Shown here: one piece after another, positions 8,313 to 17,203 of the stretch | Numbering within the stretch: the first letter of the stretch is position 1 | Layout of the letters: every line of letters starts with the position of its first letter | NCBI RefSeq assembly: GCF_016595215.1 | Contig: NZ_JAENHK010000010.1 | Span: 1,721,390-1,785,389 of the forward strand | Reading direction: 5' to 3' | From: Chryseobacterium paridis | GTDB taxonomy: Bacteria > Bacteroidota > Bacteroidia > Flavobacteriales > Weeksellaceae | DNA length: 64,000 bases | The notes under the pieces: model-generated | What the model saw: the letters and a program-made list of their open reading frames with translations, nothing else | The model's database searches: none | Told to the model about the DNA's origin: nothing | Made by a program: the position numbers and the translations under genes

Positions 8313-9446
8313 ATGGCCGTTTATATCTTAAGTAATCGGAAAATCATCCGTCATAAAAACGAAACAATTGACTCATTTTCCAATGACGAATACTCTATTC
8401 CTAATTTTAGAATTGCAAAATGTGATTTTGATAATTACATAGAACCCACCAGCCAGGCAAAAAAGAAAAAGGACTATACCAATAGAAATATTTTAAACTA
8501 TAAGCTCTTTTCTGAACCGGAAAAGCAAGGATACGAAGATGTTTTAGAAGTGCTTTTAAGTGAAAAGAAGATAAAAAAATCAAAACTCACAGCTGATAAT
8601 CTAGGTGGAACTCAAAGAATGTTTTATGAGCTCTACAAGAATATGTCTTCTACAAAATTAAGAAGCGATGTTCTCATATTTATTCATGGTTATGCGTATG
8701 ATTTTGACGATGAGTTGAAAGCAATTATCGATTTGAAAAAGCTTTTTATAGACAATCCTGAATCTCCGGTTGAGCATATACTATTTGTAAGCTGGCCTGC
8801 TTCAAGCAGTCTCGTTCCCTTAACGTATTTTGATGACAAAGCATCAAGTATTAATTCTGGAACATCCTTAATGAGATTGTTTTATTTCTACACACAGTTT
8901 CTCAAGGATATTTTCTCAAATCGTGATTTGGCTCCATGCAATCAACGAATTCATCTGATGGCTCATTCATTAGGAAACAGGGTACTCCAAAGTATGCTCT
9001 ATAGTTTGAAAAGTGAAAATATTCTGAGAGTGATCGATCAGGTCTTGCTCCTGAATGCAGATGTCACATACAAAGTTTTTGATGATTCTGAAGATTCATT
9101 TAATAAACTCCCTTTACTTGCCAATCGGGTTTCGATTTATTTAAACCGAAAAGATACAGTTCTTGCCATTTCACAATTCACAAAAAATATTCTTACGCCA
9201 AGATTGGGTAAAAACGGGCCGAGTGATATTCAAAAATTCAAGGATATAGTTTCCATTATCGATTGTACTTTTATTGAGAATGATTTAAAAAACACTCTGA
9301 AGTTTGAGCTTGGAAATCATTGGGGCTATCTTTCAAGTTCTCAGGTTCAAAACGACATTTTCCAGACCCTAAATGGAGTTGACAGAAACCTCATTATCAA
9401 CCGAATAAACAATTCTGAAAATGTTTTCACAATTATGTCTAAATAG
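8313..9446 (+). CDS. alpha/beta hydrolase (DUF900-like)
   Basis: 377 residues without a signal peptide, so probably cytoplasmic. The core is an alpha/beta hydrolase: the oxyanion strand VLIFIHGYAYDFDD (about residues 120-133) and the nucleophile elbow HLMAHSLGNRVLQ (about 215-227, a Gly-less AHSLG elbow seen in DUF900 proteins). A late His in ELGNHWGYLSS (about 340-350) could complete the triad. The N-terminal 100 residues are Lys-rich and not recognised. The gene stands alone between glnS (divergent) and menC (convergent). The substrate is unknown. Confidence 0.7.
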   Translation: MAVYILSNRKIIRHKNETIDSFSNDEYSIPNFRIAKCDFDNYIEPTSQAKKKKDYTNRNILNYKLFSEPEKQGYEDVLEVLLSEKKIKKSKLTADNLGGTQRMFYELYKNMSSTKLRSDVLIFIHGYAYDFDDELKAIIDLKKLFIDNPESPVEHILFVSWPASSSLVPLTYFDDKASSINSGTSLMRLFYFYTQFLKDIFSNRDLAPCNQRIHLMAHSLGNRVLQSMLYSLKSENILRVIDQVLLLNADVTYKVFDDSEDSFNKLPLLANRVSIYLNRKDTVLAISQFTKNILTPRLGKNGPSDIQKFKDIVSIIDCTFIENDLKNTLKFELGNHWGYLSSSQVQNDIFQTLNGVDRNLIINRINNSENVFTIMSK

Positions 9447-9504
9447 TGACTTAATATATGATTAACAATAAAATAATGTATTAAAATTTGTAAAAAATAC
9501 AAAA

Positions 9505-9520
9505 TGGCATGGAGATTGCT
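9505..9520 (+). promoter_or_regulatory. candidate sigma-54 promoter
   Basis: TGGCATG-gaga-TTGCT matches the -24/-12 consensus TGGCACG-N4-TTGCW at 11 of 12 positions with the right spacing. It lies 39 nt upstream of a 25-codon ORF (9559-9636) and far from any larger plus-strand gene. Confidence 0.5.
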
Positions 9521-9558
9521 TATATCTAGCGATAGAGAATTAATTAAAATTTCCGGTC

Positions 9559-9636
9559 ATGAAAAAGTTTAAAGAAAAGGTTTCTATTTTGATAGAAAAC
9601 ATCAAAAAAACGATTTTCATAAATGATGAGATTTAG
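9559..9636 (+). CDS. possible 25-residue peptide
   Basis: ATG 9559-9561 opens 25 codons, MKKFKEKVSILIENIKKTIF then INDEI, ending in TAG 9634-9636. It is cationic and amphipathic, with alternating Lys and aliphatic residues. No family is recognised and there is no Gly-Gly leader motif. Support is the position 39 nt below a sigma-54-type promoter and the absence of any other gene that the promoter could serve. It may instead mark a small RNA. Confidence 0.3.
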   Translation: MKKFKEKVSILIENIKKTIFINDEI

Positions 9637-9680
9637 CAAGATGTACACCAACAGAAATCACAACACAGTTTATGTTGAAA

Positions 9681-10685
9681 TCATGCTTTAAAAAGCAAGC
9701 GTTCCCCAATTAGTTCCATATGATTATCAAAATTATTAGTAAATAAGCCTCCTGTGCCTAAGCCTTGAGGCATTTTACTATGTTTTGTAAAAGTGTACTG
9801 TGCAATTGCATTTAATCCAATGTTACTTTCCAATGCGGAAGTTATCCACCATCCAATATTATGTTCCTCTGCAAGAGAAATCCACTCGTCAGATCCGGAA
9901 AAACCACCAATCAATGAGGGCTTAAGAATAATGTATTGTGGTTTTATTGTATTTAAAAGCTCCTTCTTTTTATTACTATCACTTATACCAATCAACTCTT
10001 CATCCAAAGCAATAGGTATTGGAGTTTCTGCACATAATAAAGCCATATCACTCAAGTCTCCTGCCTTTATGGGCTGTTCAATAGAATGGATATTAAGATC
10101 TGAAAGCTGTTGTAATACTTTTTTAGCATTTCCCATAGAAAACCCTCCATTGGCATCAACACGCAATTCTAAGGTATCCTTTGAAAATTTCTTTCTTAGT
10201 TTTTGTAGTACTTCGTGTTCAGAATCCCAATCTACCCCAATCTTCAATTTAATACAATGGAAACCTTTTTCAAGTTTATCCTGAATCTGCTCTTGCATAT
10301 AATCAACATCTCCCATCCAAATCAGACCATTGATAATAATCGGAACCTGCCCTTTTGTGAATTCACTGGGAAAGTACAGATGATCTCCGTTCTTTAAATT
10401 CAAAATCGCCTGTTCATATCCAATCCAAATGGAAGGAAACTCTAATAACTGCTCTTTCAAAAATTGAGCATCTTTCTGAATATTTTCACAAAGCCACTGT
10501 AGCTTTTCTTCATAATCAGGTCTGTCATCGAAGCTGAGCCCTCTAAAAACAGCACACTCTCCTATTCCTTTCTTATCATCTTTTGAGATCTCAAGGATAA
10601 AAGTTTCTTTTTCATGCAAAACGCCGCGAGATGTTCCACTCGGGCGTTTGAATTCTAATAAATATCTGGAATATTTTGCAATCAT
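9681..10685 (-). CDS. menC: o-succinylbenzoate synthase
   Basis: 334 residues of the enolase superfamily. It dehydrates SHCHC to o-succinylbenzoate in menaquinone synthesis. The catalytic barrel shows the KxK pair in CIKLKIGVDW (about residues 144-153), metal ligands in LRVDANGGF, SIEQPI and ALDEELIG, and the second catalytic Lys in IILKPSLIGG. The N-terminal capping domain contains GIGECAVFRGLS. Its start codon directly abuts the fbp stop (10683-10685 against 10686-10688), so translation is probably coupled. No other men gene is in the window. A dipeptide epimerase is the alternative within the superfamily, but the motif set and length fit MenC of Flavobacteriia. Confidence 0.85.
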   Translation of the reverse strand: MIAKYSRYLLEFKRPSGTSRGVLHEKETFILEISKDDKKGIGECAVFRGLSFDDRPDYEEKLQWLCENIQKDAQFLKEQLLEFPSIWIGYEQAILNLKNGDHLYFPSEFTKGQVPIIINGLIWMGDVDYMQEQIQDKLEKGFHCIKLKIGVDWDSEHEVLQKLRKKFSKDTLELRVDANGGFSMGNAKKVLQQLSDLNIHSIEQPIKAGDLSDMALLCAETPIPIALDEELIGISDSNKKKELLNTIKPQYIILKPSLIGGFSGSDEWISLAEEHNIGWWITSALESNIGLNAIAQYTFTKHSKMPQGLGTGGLFTNNFDNHMELIGERLLFKA

Positions 10686-11702
10686 TTACTTTACGCTATC
10701 TATTCGCATAAATTCTTCGGCTTTTTCCACCATAGCCACACTTCCGCAGAAGAATGGAATTCTCTGATGAAGTTCAGTTGGTTCAACGTCCAGGATTCTT
10801 CTGAATCCATCTGTGGCTTTTCCACCTGCCTGTTCTGCAAGGAACGCCATAGGATTACATTCATATAACAATCTCAATTTACCATTAGGAGCTTGAGAAT
10901 ATGACGGATAAATGTAAATACCTCCTTTTAACATATTTCTGTGAAAATCAGCTACAAGAGAACCAATATATCTGGATGTATAAGGACGGTCACCTTCTTC
11001 CATCTGACAATATTTCAAATAATTTTTAACTCCCTGAGGAAATTTAATATAGTTCCCTTCATTGATGGAGTAAATCTTTCCACTTGCCGGGAATTTCATA
11101 TTAGGGTGAGAAAGGTAGTATGTTCCTAAAGACGGATCAAGAGTAAATCCATTCACTCCGTTTCCTGTTGTATATACGATCATTGTAGAAGATCCATAGA
11201 TCACATATCCGGCAGCAATCTGGTTTACTCCTTTTTGCAAGAAGTCTTCAAGCTGAACTGGTGTTCCCGGTTCTGACACTCTTCTATAAATAGAGAAGAT
11301 GGTTCCAACAGAAACATTTACATCGATATTTGAAGAACCATCAAGAGGATCAATTAAAACTACATATTTACTAAGATGTCCGTTTCCGACACATTTAATA
11401 TCTATAAAATCATCATTTTCTTCTGAAGCAATACCGCAAACCACCTCTCTTTGTGATAAAGCAGTGATAAATATCTCATTCGCAAGAACATCTAATTTCT
11501 GCTGTTCTTCACCCTGAATATTTTCATTACCCGCTTTTCCAATGATATCGGCAATTCCTGCTTTGTTTACTTCTCTGTTTACAACTTTCGAAGCCAATCT
11601 TATAGCACTTAGAAGTCGGGAAAGCTCCCCAGTAGAATACTGAAAATCTTCTTGTTTATCTATAATAAATTCTCCTAAAGTCTGCAACGATTGATCTGAC
11701 AT
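10686..11702 (-). CDS. fbp: class 1 fructose-1,6-bisphosphatase
   Basis: 338 residues, normal for class 1 FBPase. It hydrolyses fructose 1,6-bisphosphate to fructose 6-phosphate in gluconeogenesis, using divalent metal. The metal site is VVLIDPLDGSSNIDVNVSVG (about residues 114-133), with the upstream acidic residues in ASEENDDF. The sugar-phosphate site is in RYIGSLVADFHRNMLKGGIY (about 240-259), and LLYECNPMAFLAEQAGGKA is the family signature near the C-terminus. It is first in a two-gene operon with menC, whose ATG follows its stop without a gap. The coupling of these two genes has no obvious metabolic logic. Confidence 0.95.
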   Translation of the reverse strand: MSDQSLQTLGEFIIDKQEDFQYSTGELSRLLSAIRLASKVVNREVNKAGIADIIGKAGNENIQGEEQQKLDVLANEIFITALSQREVVCGIASEENDDFIDIKCVGNGHLSKYVVLIDPLDGSSNIDVNVSVGTIFSIYRRVSEPGTPVQLEDFLQKGVNQIAAGYVIYGSSTMIVYTTGNGVNGFTLDPSLGTYYLSHPNMKFPASGKIYSINEGNYIKFPQGVKNYLKYCQMEEGDRPYTSRYIGSLVADFHRNMLKGGIYIYPSYSQAPNGKLRLLYECNPMAFLAEQAGGKATDGFRRILDVEPTELHQRIPFFCGSVAMVEKAEEFMRIDSVK

Positions 11703-12095
11703 ATTTTACTTTTTACGATTTGCCCAAATTTCGTAAAATTTATTGCAATCTAAAAGAAATTCTTTCAAAACACTTTAATGGCTGTTTATCAGGTATATAC
11801 ACCCTTACTTTACAAGAAAGCAATCTTTAACAGACCATTATCATTCCCCATTTTCCGTCGTGAACAAATTTTACCGATTCTCATAATTTTCAAGCATATA
11901 ACTCCATTAAATAAAAAAATAGCACACATACCAACCAATTATTATATAAATCACAGCAATATGATCAATTTATCATAAAAATCTTTATCTCATCCTGCCC
12001 TTTTACTATTTCATATCTCATTGTAAATTTATAATTTTGACGTCCGTAAAAAACTCAACTATTTTTTATCTAACAATTTTATTTTTAATAATTTA
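11703..12095. other. 393-bp intergenic region
   Basis: Between the divergent fbp and aspartate kinase genes. It is AT-rich. It holds a candidate -7 element (12032-12039) for the kinase and a weak dyad ATGAT/ATCAT around 11959-11974. A 66-codon open frame at 11778-11978 has unlikely composition and no start context. I see no RNA gene. Confidence 0.5.
12032..12039 (+). promoter_or_regulatory. candidate -7 element for the aspartate kinase gene
   Basis: TAATTTTG matches TAnnTTTG, 56 nt upstream of the ATG at 12096. No well-spaced TTG was identified, so the assignment is tentative. Confidence 0.35.
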
Positions 12096-13334
12096 ATGAA
12101 AATTTTCAAGTTTGGTGGAGCGTCTGTCAAAGATGCTGAAAGTGTAAAAAACGTGTCGATGGTTTTAAAAAGCCAGGGATTTGCTAAATGTTTGCTGGTA
12201 ATCTCAGCAATGGGCAAAACGACTAATGAATTGGAAAAGGTTGTAGAACTTTATTTCAAGAAGGAAAACTATCAAACTGAAATTAAGATTATTAAACAGA
12301 AGCACATTGAGATTGCTCAAGGGCTTTTTCAGGAAAATCATCCGGTGTTTGCAGAAATAAATTTATTTTTTGATGATTTGGATTCTTTCTTAAGAAGAAA
12401 TAAATCTCCAAATTACAATTTTGTATACGATCAGGTAGTGAGTTGTGGAGAAATGATTTCTACAAAAATTGTAAGTGAATATCTGAACGAAATACAGTTT
12501 ATTAACCAATGGCTCGATGCAAGAGATTATATAAAAACTGATAATTCTTACAGGGATGGTAATGTAGACTGGAAAAAAACAGAAGAATTTATTTCTACTT
12601 TAAATTCTGAAATCTGTTATGTAACACAAGGTTTTATTGGTTCAGATGAAAATAATTTCACGGTGACATTAGGAAGAGAAGGTTCAGATTATTCTGCCGC
12701 TATTTTCGCGTATTGCACCAATGCAGAAGCAATGACTATATGGAAAGATGTTCCTGGTGTTATGACAGGTGATCCAAGAAAATTTAAGGATGTTACTCTT
12801 CTTTCCAATATATCTTATGAGGAAGCCATTGAGATGGCTTACTATGGAGCAAGCGTAATTCACCCAAAAACGTTGCAGCCTTTACAACAAAAAAGTATTC
12901 CGTTTTATGTAAAATCTTTTGTTGACCCAACAAAAGAAGGAACAAAGGTAGGAGCTTCGGAAAAGAACCAGCATGAGGAGTCCTATATTTTAAAGGAAAA
13001 TCAAGATCTTTTAAAAATATCTACAAGAGACTTTTCATTTATTGCTGAAGATCACATGAGCCAAATTTTCAGTCTTTTATCAAGGCATAAAATTAAAGTT
13101 TCTTTGATGCAGAATTCAGCAATTTCACTAGCTTTATGTTTGGAAGATAAATTCAAGACCATTGACGAACTTAATGAAGAATTACAAAAAGGTTTCAAAA
13201 CCGAAGTAGTTAAGAATGTATCCTTATTCACAGTAAGAAATGCGAATATGGACAACATTGATAAATTTTACCAGGAAAAAAGTGTATTATTGGAACAAAT
13301 TTCAAAGAACACGCTTCAAATGGTAACACAATAA
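12096..13334 (+). CDS. aspartate kinase (monofunctional)
   Basis: 412 residues. It phosphorylates aspartate as the first step to lysine, threonine and methionine. It begins MKIFKFGGASVKDAESV, the conserved KFGG nucleotide-binding start. TLGREGSDYSAAIFA (about residues 190-204) is the second catalytic signature, followed by WKDVPGVMTGDPR and the YYGASVIHPKT segment. The C-terminal part (about 300-395) is an ACT-like regulatory region, and there is no fused homoserine dehydrogenase. The olsF-like gene starts 22 nt downstream on the same strand and could be co-transcribed. Whether Lys or Thr inhibits it cannot be read from the sequence. Confidence 0.9.
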   Translation: MKIFKFGGASVKDAESVKNVSMVLKSQGFAKCLLVISAMGKTTNELEKVVELYFKKENYQTEIKIIKQKHIEIAQGLFQENHPVFAEINLFFDDLDSFLRRNKSPNYNFVYDQVVSCGEMISTKIVSEYLNEIQFINQWLDARDYIKTDNSYRDGNVDWKKTEEFISTLNSEICYVTQGFIGSDENNFTVTLGREGSDYSAAIFAYCTNAEAMTIWKDVPGVMTGDPRKFKDVTLLSNISYEEAIEMAYYGASVIHPKTLQPLQQKSIPFYVKSFVDPTKEGTKVGASEKNQHEESYILKENQDLLKISTRDFSFIAEDHMSQIFSLLSRHKIKVSLMQNSAISLALCLEDKFKTIDELNEELQKGFKTEVVKNVSLFTVRNANMDNIDKFYQEKSVLLEQISKNTLQMVTQ

Positions 13335-13356
13335 ATATAATTGCGACTAAACACAT

Positions 13357-15198
13357 ATGAGCCTAATTTCGAAAAACGATTTAATCCAAGCTTCCGGCCT
13401 ACATAAAATAGGGTTTTTAAAAAACCCTGTAGCATCTGCTATTATGAGTGTTGCTAAAATAAATGAAGTTAACAAACTATATGATAAACTAAAAGACAAG
13501 GAAGGTAAAGACTTTTTCGATTCATTTGTAAGGGAAAGAAATTTAAGCTATATCGCTTTTGAAGAGGATTTGGCTAAAATCCCTAAAACAGGTCCATTTA
13601 TTTTGGTTTCCAATCACCCACTTGGAGCTATTGATGGCATATTAATGTGTAAAATTTTAACTGAAGTACGTCCGGATTTTAAAGTAATGGGTAATTTTCT
13701 ACTGGAGAAAATAAAACCAATGGAACCTTTTGTAATTTCGGTAAATCCATTTGAAAACAGAAAAGGTGCATATAACAGTTCTTCCGGAATGCGGGAGACT
13801 TTAAAGCATCTGCAAAATGGAGGTTGCGTTGGTATCTTTCCAGCTGGAGAGGTTTCTAATAAGAACAACCCATACAGCGAGATCTTAGACAGAGAATGGG
13901 AAAAGCCAGCTTTGAAGTTAATTAAAATGGCTAAAGTACCTGTCGTTCCGATGTACTTTCATGCTAAAAACAGCACTTTATTTTATCAGGTCGCTAAAAT
14001 ACATCCTAGCCTGCAGACTTTAATGTTGCCGTCAGAGATGATGAACGACAGGGAAAAACCTATTCGTATCAGAATTGGTAAACCTATCGCTGTAAAAGCA
14101 ATGGAAGAGATGGAGAACATTGAAGAGCTAGGTGAATTTCTGAAACGTAAGGTGTATATGATGAAATCTTACTACGAAAAGAGAAAATCCCTTGCACAGG
14201 TTATTAATCTTCAAAATCTTTCCTTAAAGTTTCCTTTGCTTAAGGAGGAGAATATTGTACAGAACATCATAGATGAAACTCCTAAAGAGAGCATTATCAA
14301 TGATATCAATAAATTGAAAGGCACAGACAAAATGCTTTTCAGCAATGGTAATTATGAAATCTATTTCACTACATATGAAGAGATTCCTTCTGTAATGAGA
14401 GAAATAGGCAGACAAAGAGAACTTACTTTCCGTGCTGTTGGTGAGGGAAGTAATTTGCCTTTTGATCTGGACGAATATGACAAACACTATCATCATCTTT
14501 TCCTTTGGGACAGCACGGCAGAAATGCTGGTAGGTGCTTATAGAATGGCTTTAGGGAAAGAGGTTATGAAAAAATTTGGGATCAAAGGATTTTACACCAG
14601 CTCCCTTTTTGAATTCGAACAGGACATCCACCCTTTCTTTAAAAAAGTTATTGAAATGGGAAGAGCCTATATTTGCCAGGAATATCAGCAAAAGCCACTT
14701 CCTCTATTTTTATTATGGCGAGGAATTGTTCATGTATGCCTGAGAAATCCAGACCATAAATTTTTAATGGGAGGAGTAAGTATTTCGAACAAATTCTCAG
14801 AATTTTCAAAATCTTTGATGATAGAGTTCATGCGCTCTAATTATTATGATGGTGCAGTTGCTCAATACATCACTCCCAGAAATGAATATAAAGTGAAGCT
14901 TAGAGATCGTGATAAAAATATCTTTTTCGAAGAAATGGAATCCGATCTTAATAAACTTGACAAAATTATTGATGATCTTGAACCGGAATTAAGATTACCT
15001 GTTTTGATCAAAAAGTACATCAAGCAGAACGCAAAGGTAATCGCATTTAATGTAGATCCCAACTTCAATGATGCGATTGACGGACTTATGTATATCCGTA
15101 TTAGCGACCTTCCTGAAAGTACGATTAAACCAGTATTAGAGGAAATGAGTGAGCAAATCAGAAAGGAACAGGAAAATAATCCGACTGAGAATCAGTAG
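13357..15198 (+). CDS. olsF: bifunctional ornithine-lipid acyltransferase (OlsF-like)
   Basis: 613 residues made of two acyltransferase modules. Residues about 70-270 are a PlsC-type O-acyltransferase with VSNHPLGAIDG (HxxxxxD) and FPAGEVSNKNN. Residues about 330-570 are a GNAT-like N-acyltransferase of the OlsB/autoinducer-synthase type: FRAVGEGSNLPFDLDEYDKH, then LVGAYRMALG and YTSSLFEFEQD. OlsF with this order (O-acyl then N-acyl domain) is described in Flavobacterium johnsoniae and Serratia proteamaculans as making ornithine lipids in one polypeptide. The role here is inferred from architecture. It acts at the inner membrane. It lies 22 nt after aspartate kinase and 107 bp before the tRNA-Phe cassette. 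A glycine- or lysine-lipid synthase is the alternative. Confidence 0.7.
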   Translation: MSLISKNDLIQASGLHKIGFLKNPVASAIMSVAKINEVNKLYDKLKDKEGKDFFDSFVRERNLSYIAFEEDLAKIPKTGPFILVSNHPLGAIDGILMCKILTEVRPDFKVMGNFLLEKIKPMEPFVISVNPFENRKGAYNSSSGMRETLKHLQNGGCVGIFPAGEVSNKNNPYSEILDREWEKPALKLIKMAKVPVVPMYFHAKNSTLFYQVAKIHPSLQTLMLPSEMMNDREKPIRIRIGKPIAVKAMEEMENIEELGEFLKRKVYMMKSYYEKRKSLAQVINLQNLSLKFPLLKEENIVQNIIDETPKESIINDINKLKGTDKMLFSNGNYEIYFTTYEEIPSVMREIGRQRELTFRAVGEGSNLPFDLDEYDKHYHHLFLWDSTAEMLVGAYRMALGKEVMKKFGIKGFYTSSLFEFEQDIHPFFKKVIEMGRAYICQEYQQKPLPLFLLWRGIVHVCLRNPDHKFLMGGVSISNKFSEFSKSLMIEFMRSNYYDGAVAQYITPRNEYKVKLRDRDKNIFFEEMESDLNKLDKIIDDLEPELRLPVLIKKYIKQNAKVIAFNVDPNFNDAIDGLMYIRISDLPESTIKPVLEEMSEQIRKEQENNPTENQ

Positions 15199-15234
15199 GT
15201 TTTTAATTTTAAAGAAAAAAAGTAGCGTTAATAC

Positions 15235-15265
15235 TTGCGTCATATACGAAAACTTACTACTTTTG
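15235..15265 (+). promoter_or_regulatory. promoter of tRNA-Phe copy 1
   Basis: TTG at 15235-15237, a 20-nt spacer, and TACTTTTG at 15258-15265 form a complete -33/-7 Bacteroidota promoter 41 nt upstream of the tRNA. Confidence 0.7.
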
Positions 15266-15305
15266 CATCACTTTAAAACAACGAAGTAAGTCAAACAAAC
15301 ATATT

Positions 15306-15378
15306 GGTTTCTTAGCTCAGTTGGTAGAGCAATGGATTGAAAATCCATGTGTCCCTGGTTCGATTCCTGGAGAAACCA
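15306..15378 (+). tRNA. tRNA-Phe (GAA), copy 1
   Basis: 73 nt folding into a full cloverleaf. The acceptor stem is GGTTTCT/AGAAACC, the D arm is GCTCAGTTGGTAGAGC, and the anticodon stem ATGGA/TCCAT encloses TTGAAAA with anticodon GAA. The T arm is CCTGG-TTCGATT-CCTGG and the discriminator is A, with CCA not fully encoded (CAC follows). The second copy at 17130 is identical over all 73 nt. Confidence 0.98.
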
Positions 15379-15380
15379 CA

Positions 15381-15407
15381 AAACCACCTTATACAAGGTG
15401 GTTTTTT
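15381..15407 (+). terminator. terminator of tRNA-Phe copy 1
   Basis: A perfect 10-bp stem AAACCACCTT/AAGGTGGTTT with loop ATAC, followed by a T-run. It begins 3 nt after the tRNA. Confidence 0.9.
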
Positions 15408-15638
15408 GTTTTTATTTCGTGTACGACTTCTACTCTCCTTATACTCTAATCTTCTTTATATATACCTGATTCAGAAAAAGAGCAATTACAAAATCCTTAA
15501 AAGACATTACTTCATCAGCAACTTTTTGTACTCATAATACACTTAGACTTTTATTTAATCTACAATATGTGAAATAAATTTTTGTTATATCCATAAAAAA
15601 ATTAAATTAGTAGCTGTAAACCAAATTACAAACATATT

Positions 15639-16985
15639 ATGAGGACAAAAATATTAACAAATACCTTTTTAGGTATTGCTCTACTTATTTTTCAATCGTG
15701 CGCAGAGACTAATATCTCAAACGACGATACTATTTCCAAACAAGGAAAGACATCTTCTTCATTGGATAATTCTTCTTTCAGTGTTCCCGTCGCCGGAAAC
15801 TCATTTTTAACTGTAAAATCTTCTGGAGCTAATGAGGTGATCACTTCTACTAAACTAGCTAATTGGACCAGCTCTAATACAGTTATCAGCACTTATTTCA
15901 GAGTTAGTAACTCCGGAACTTTAAATATTGGGTTAAAGGCGTCTGTTCCTTCCGGAACCAGTGTAGTAAAAGTAACAATTGGCAGTATATCAAAAAATGT
16001 TACATTAACAGGATCTGCATATACAGACTATAGTGTGGGAGATTTTCCTATTTCTACTCCAGGTTATGTAAAAGTTGACCTTCAGGGTGTTTCTAAGACT
16101 GGTGGTTATTTCGCAGATGTTACAGATGTTACCTTCAGTGGTGCAGCCTCCACAGGAACTAACATATTCAGTAATGATTCATCATATTATTATTGGGCTC
16201 GTCGAGGACCTTCCTGCCATCTTAATTATACAATTCCTACCACCAATAATGTAAGTTATTATTATAACGAAGTAACCGTCCCAACAGGGGAAGATAAAAT
16301 TGGTTCATATTTTATGGCTAACGGCTTTAAAGAAGGCTATTTTGGTATGCAGGTTAACTCTGCTACAGAAAGAAGAATTTTATTTTCTGTCTGGAGCCCA
16401 TTTGATACAGATGACCCCAATAATATCCCTCCCGACCACAAGATAATACTCAATAGAGCAGGAAGTGGAGTTACAACTGGTGAATTTGGTAATGAAGGTT
16501 CAGGGGGACAGAGTTATTATAAATACAACTGGACCGCTGGACAGACTTATAAATTTTTATTAAAGGGAGAACCAGACGGGAATGGTAAAACAGATTATAC
16601 TGCATGGTTTCTTTCACCAGAAACTACCACATGGAAGCTTATTGCCAGTTGGAAAAGACCACAAACCTCTACTTATCTAAAGAATTTTTACAGTTTTGTA
16701 GAAAATTTTAATCCCGAGAATGGATATCAGGGGAGAAAAGTAGAATTTAAAAATCAATGGGTGAGAACATCAGATGGAAACTGGCTTGCTGTTTCAGGGG
16801 CAAAGTTTAGTGTGGATAACACCTATAATGCTCAACAGAGAATAGATGCTATGGGTGGAACAAATGGTAATGCTTTCTTTTTACAAAACGGAGGATTTTT
16901 CAACTCTATTGTAGCTCCAGGCACCCAATTTTCAGTGACTGCACCAACCCAGTCTCCAAACATCGATTTTTCAAATCTCCCTTAA
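15639..16985 (+). CDS. DUF3472-domain lipoprotein
   Basis: 448 residues with a lipoprotein signal peptide; the lipobox is FQSC with Cys at residue 21, then a Ser/Asp-rich tether. Residues about 45-165 form a beta-sandwich of the DUF5077 type (SVPVAGNSFLTVK to VDLQGVSKTGG). Residues about 175-360 are DUF3472 (SYYYWARRGPSCHLNY; YFMANGFKEGYFGMQ; ILFSVWSPFDTDDP). A further DUF3472-associated C-terminal part contains GRKVEFKNQWVRTSDGNW. The domain names come from memory of the families. It is probably a surface or periplasmic carbohydrate-binding lipoprotein; no catalytic residues can be assigned. It is the only gene between two identical tRNA-Phe cassettes and has its own terminator. Confidence 0.7.
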   Translation: MRTKILTNTFLGIALLIFQSCAETNISNDDTISKQGKTSSSLDNSSFSVPVAGNSFLTVKSSGANEVITSTKLANWTSSNTVISTYFRVSNSGTLNIGLKASVPSGTSVVKVTIGSISKNVTLTGSAYTDYSVGDFPISTPGYVKVDLQGVSKTGGYFADVTDVTFSGAASTGTNIFSNDSSYYYWARRGPSCHLNYTIPTTNNVSYYYNEVTVPTGEDKIGSYFMANGFKEGYFGMQVNSATERRILFSVWSPFDTDDPNNIPPDHKIILNRAGSGVTTGEFGNEGSGGQSYYKYNWTAGQTYKFLLKGEPDGNGKTDYTAWFLSPETTTWKLIASWKRPQTSTYLKNFYSFVENFNPENGYQGRKVEFKNQWVRTSDGNWLAVSGAKFSVDNTYNAQQRIDAMGGTNGNAFFLQNGGFFNSIVAPGTQFSVTAPTQSPNIDFSNLP

Positions 16986-16997
16986 CATCAAACAATC

Positions 16998-17034
16998 AGC
17001 CAGTTATTTTATAAAAATAAATAACTGGCTTTTT
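16998..17034 (+). terminator. terminator of the DUF3472 gene
   Basis: A 10-bp stem AGCCAGTTAT (16998-17007) with ATAACTGGCT (17021-17030), followed by TTTT. It starts 13 nt after the stop codon. Confidence 0.85.
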
Positions 17035-17059
17035 ATTTTCGCCTATTTCAAAGTTTTTA

Positions 17060-17090
17060 TTGCATGATATAATAAAAATTACTATTTTTG
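17060..17090 (+). promoter_or_regulatory. promoter of tRNA-Phe copy 2
   Basis: TTG at 17060-17062, a 20-nt spacer, and TATTTTTG at 17083-17090. The spacing and the distance to the tRNA are nearly the same as for copy 1, and the following leader (CTTTAAA-CAACGAAGTAA) is also shared. Confidence 0.7.
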
Positions 17091-17129
17091 CACCCACTTT
17101 AAACAACGAAGTAACACAACAATCATATT

Positions 17130-17202
17130 GGTTTCTTAGCTCAGTTGGTAGAGCAATGGATTGAAAATCCATGTGTCCCTGGTTCGATTCCTGGAGAAAC
17201 CA
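17130..17202 (+). tRNA. tRNA-Phe (GAA), copy 2
   Basis: 73 nt, identical to the copy at 15306, with anticodon GAA in the loop TTGAAAA. It lies 1,824 bp downstream of copy 1 and keeps the same promoter layout and terminator, so it looks like a duplication of the whole expression cassette. It marks the left side of the accessory lanthipeptide region. Confidence 0.98.
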
Positions 17203-17203
17203 C

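Noticed and set aside
11778..11978. 66-codon plus-strand open frame in the fbp/aspartate kinase gap
   Set aside because: Its composition is unlike a folded protein, it has no start context and it ends amid AT-rich promoter DNA. Treated as non-coding.
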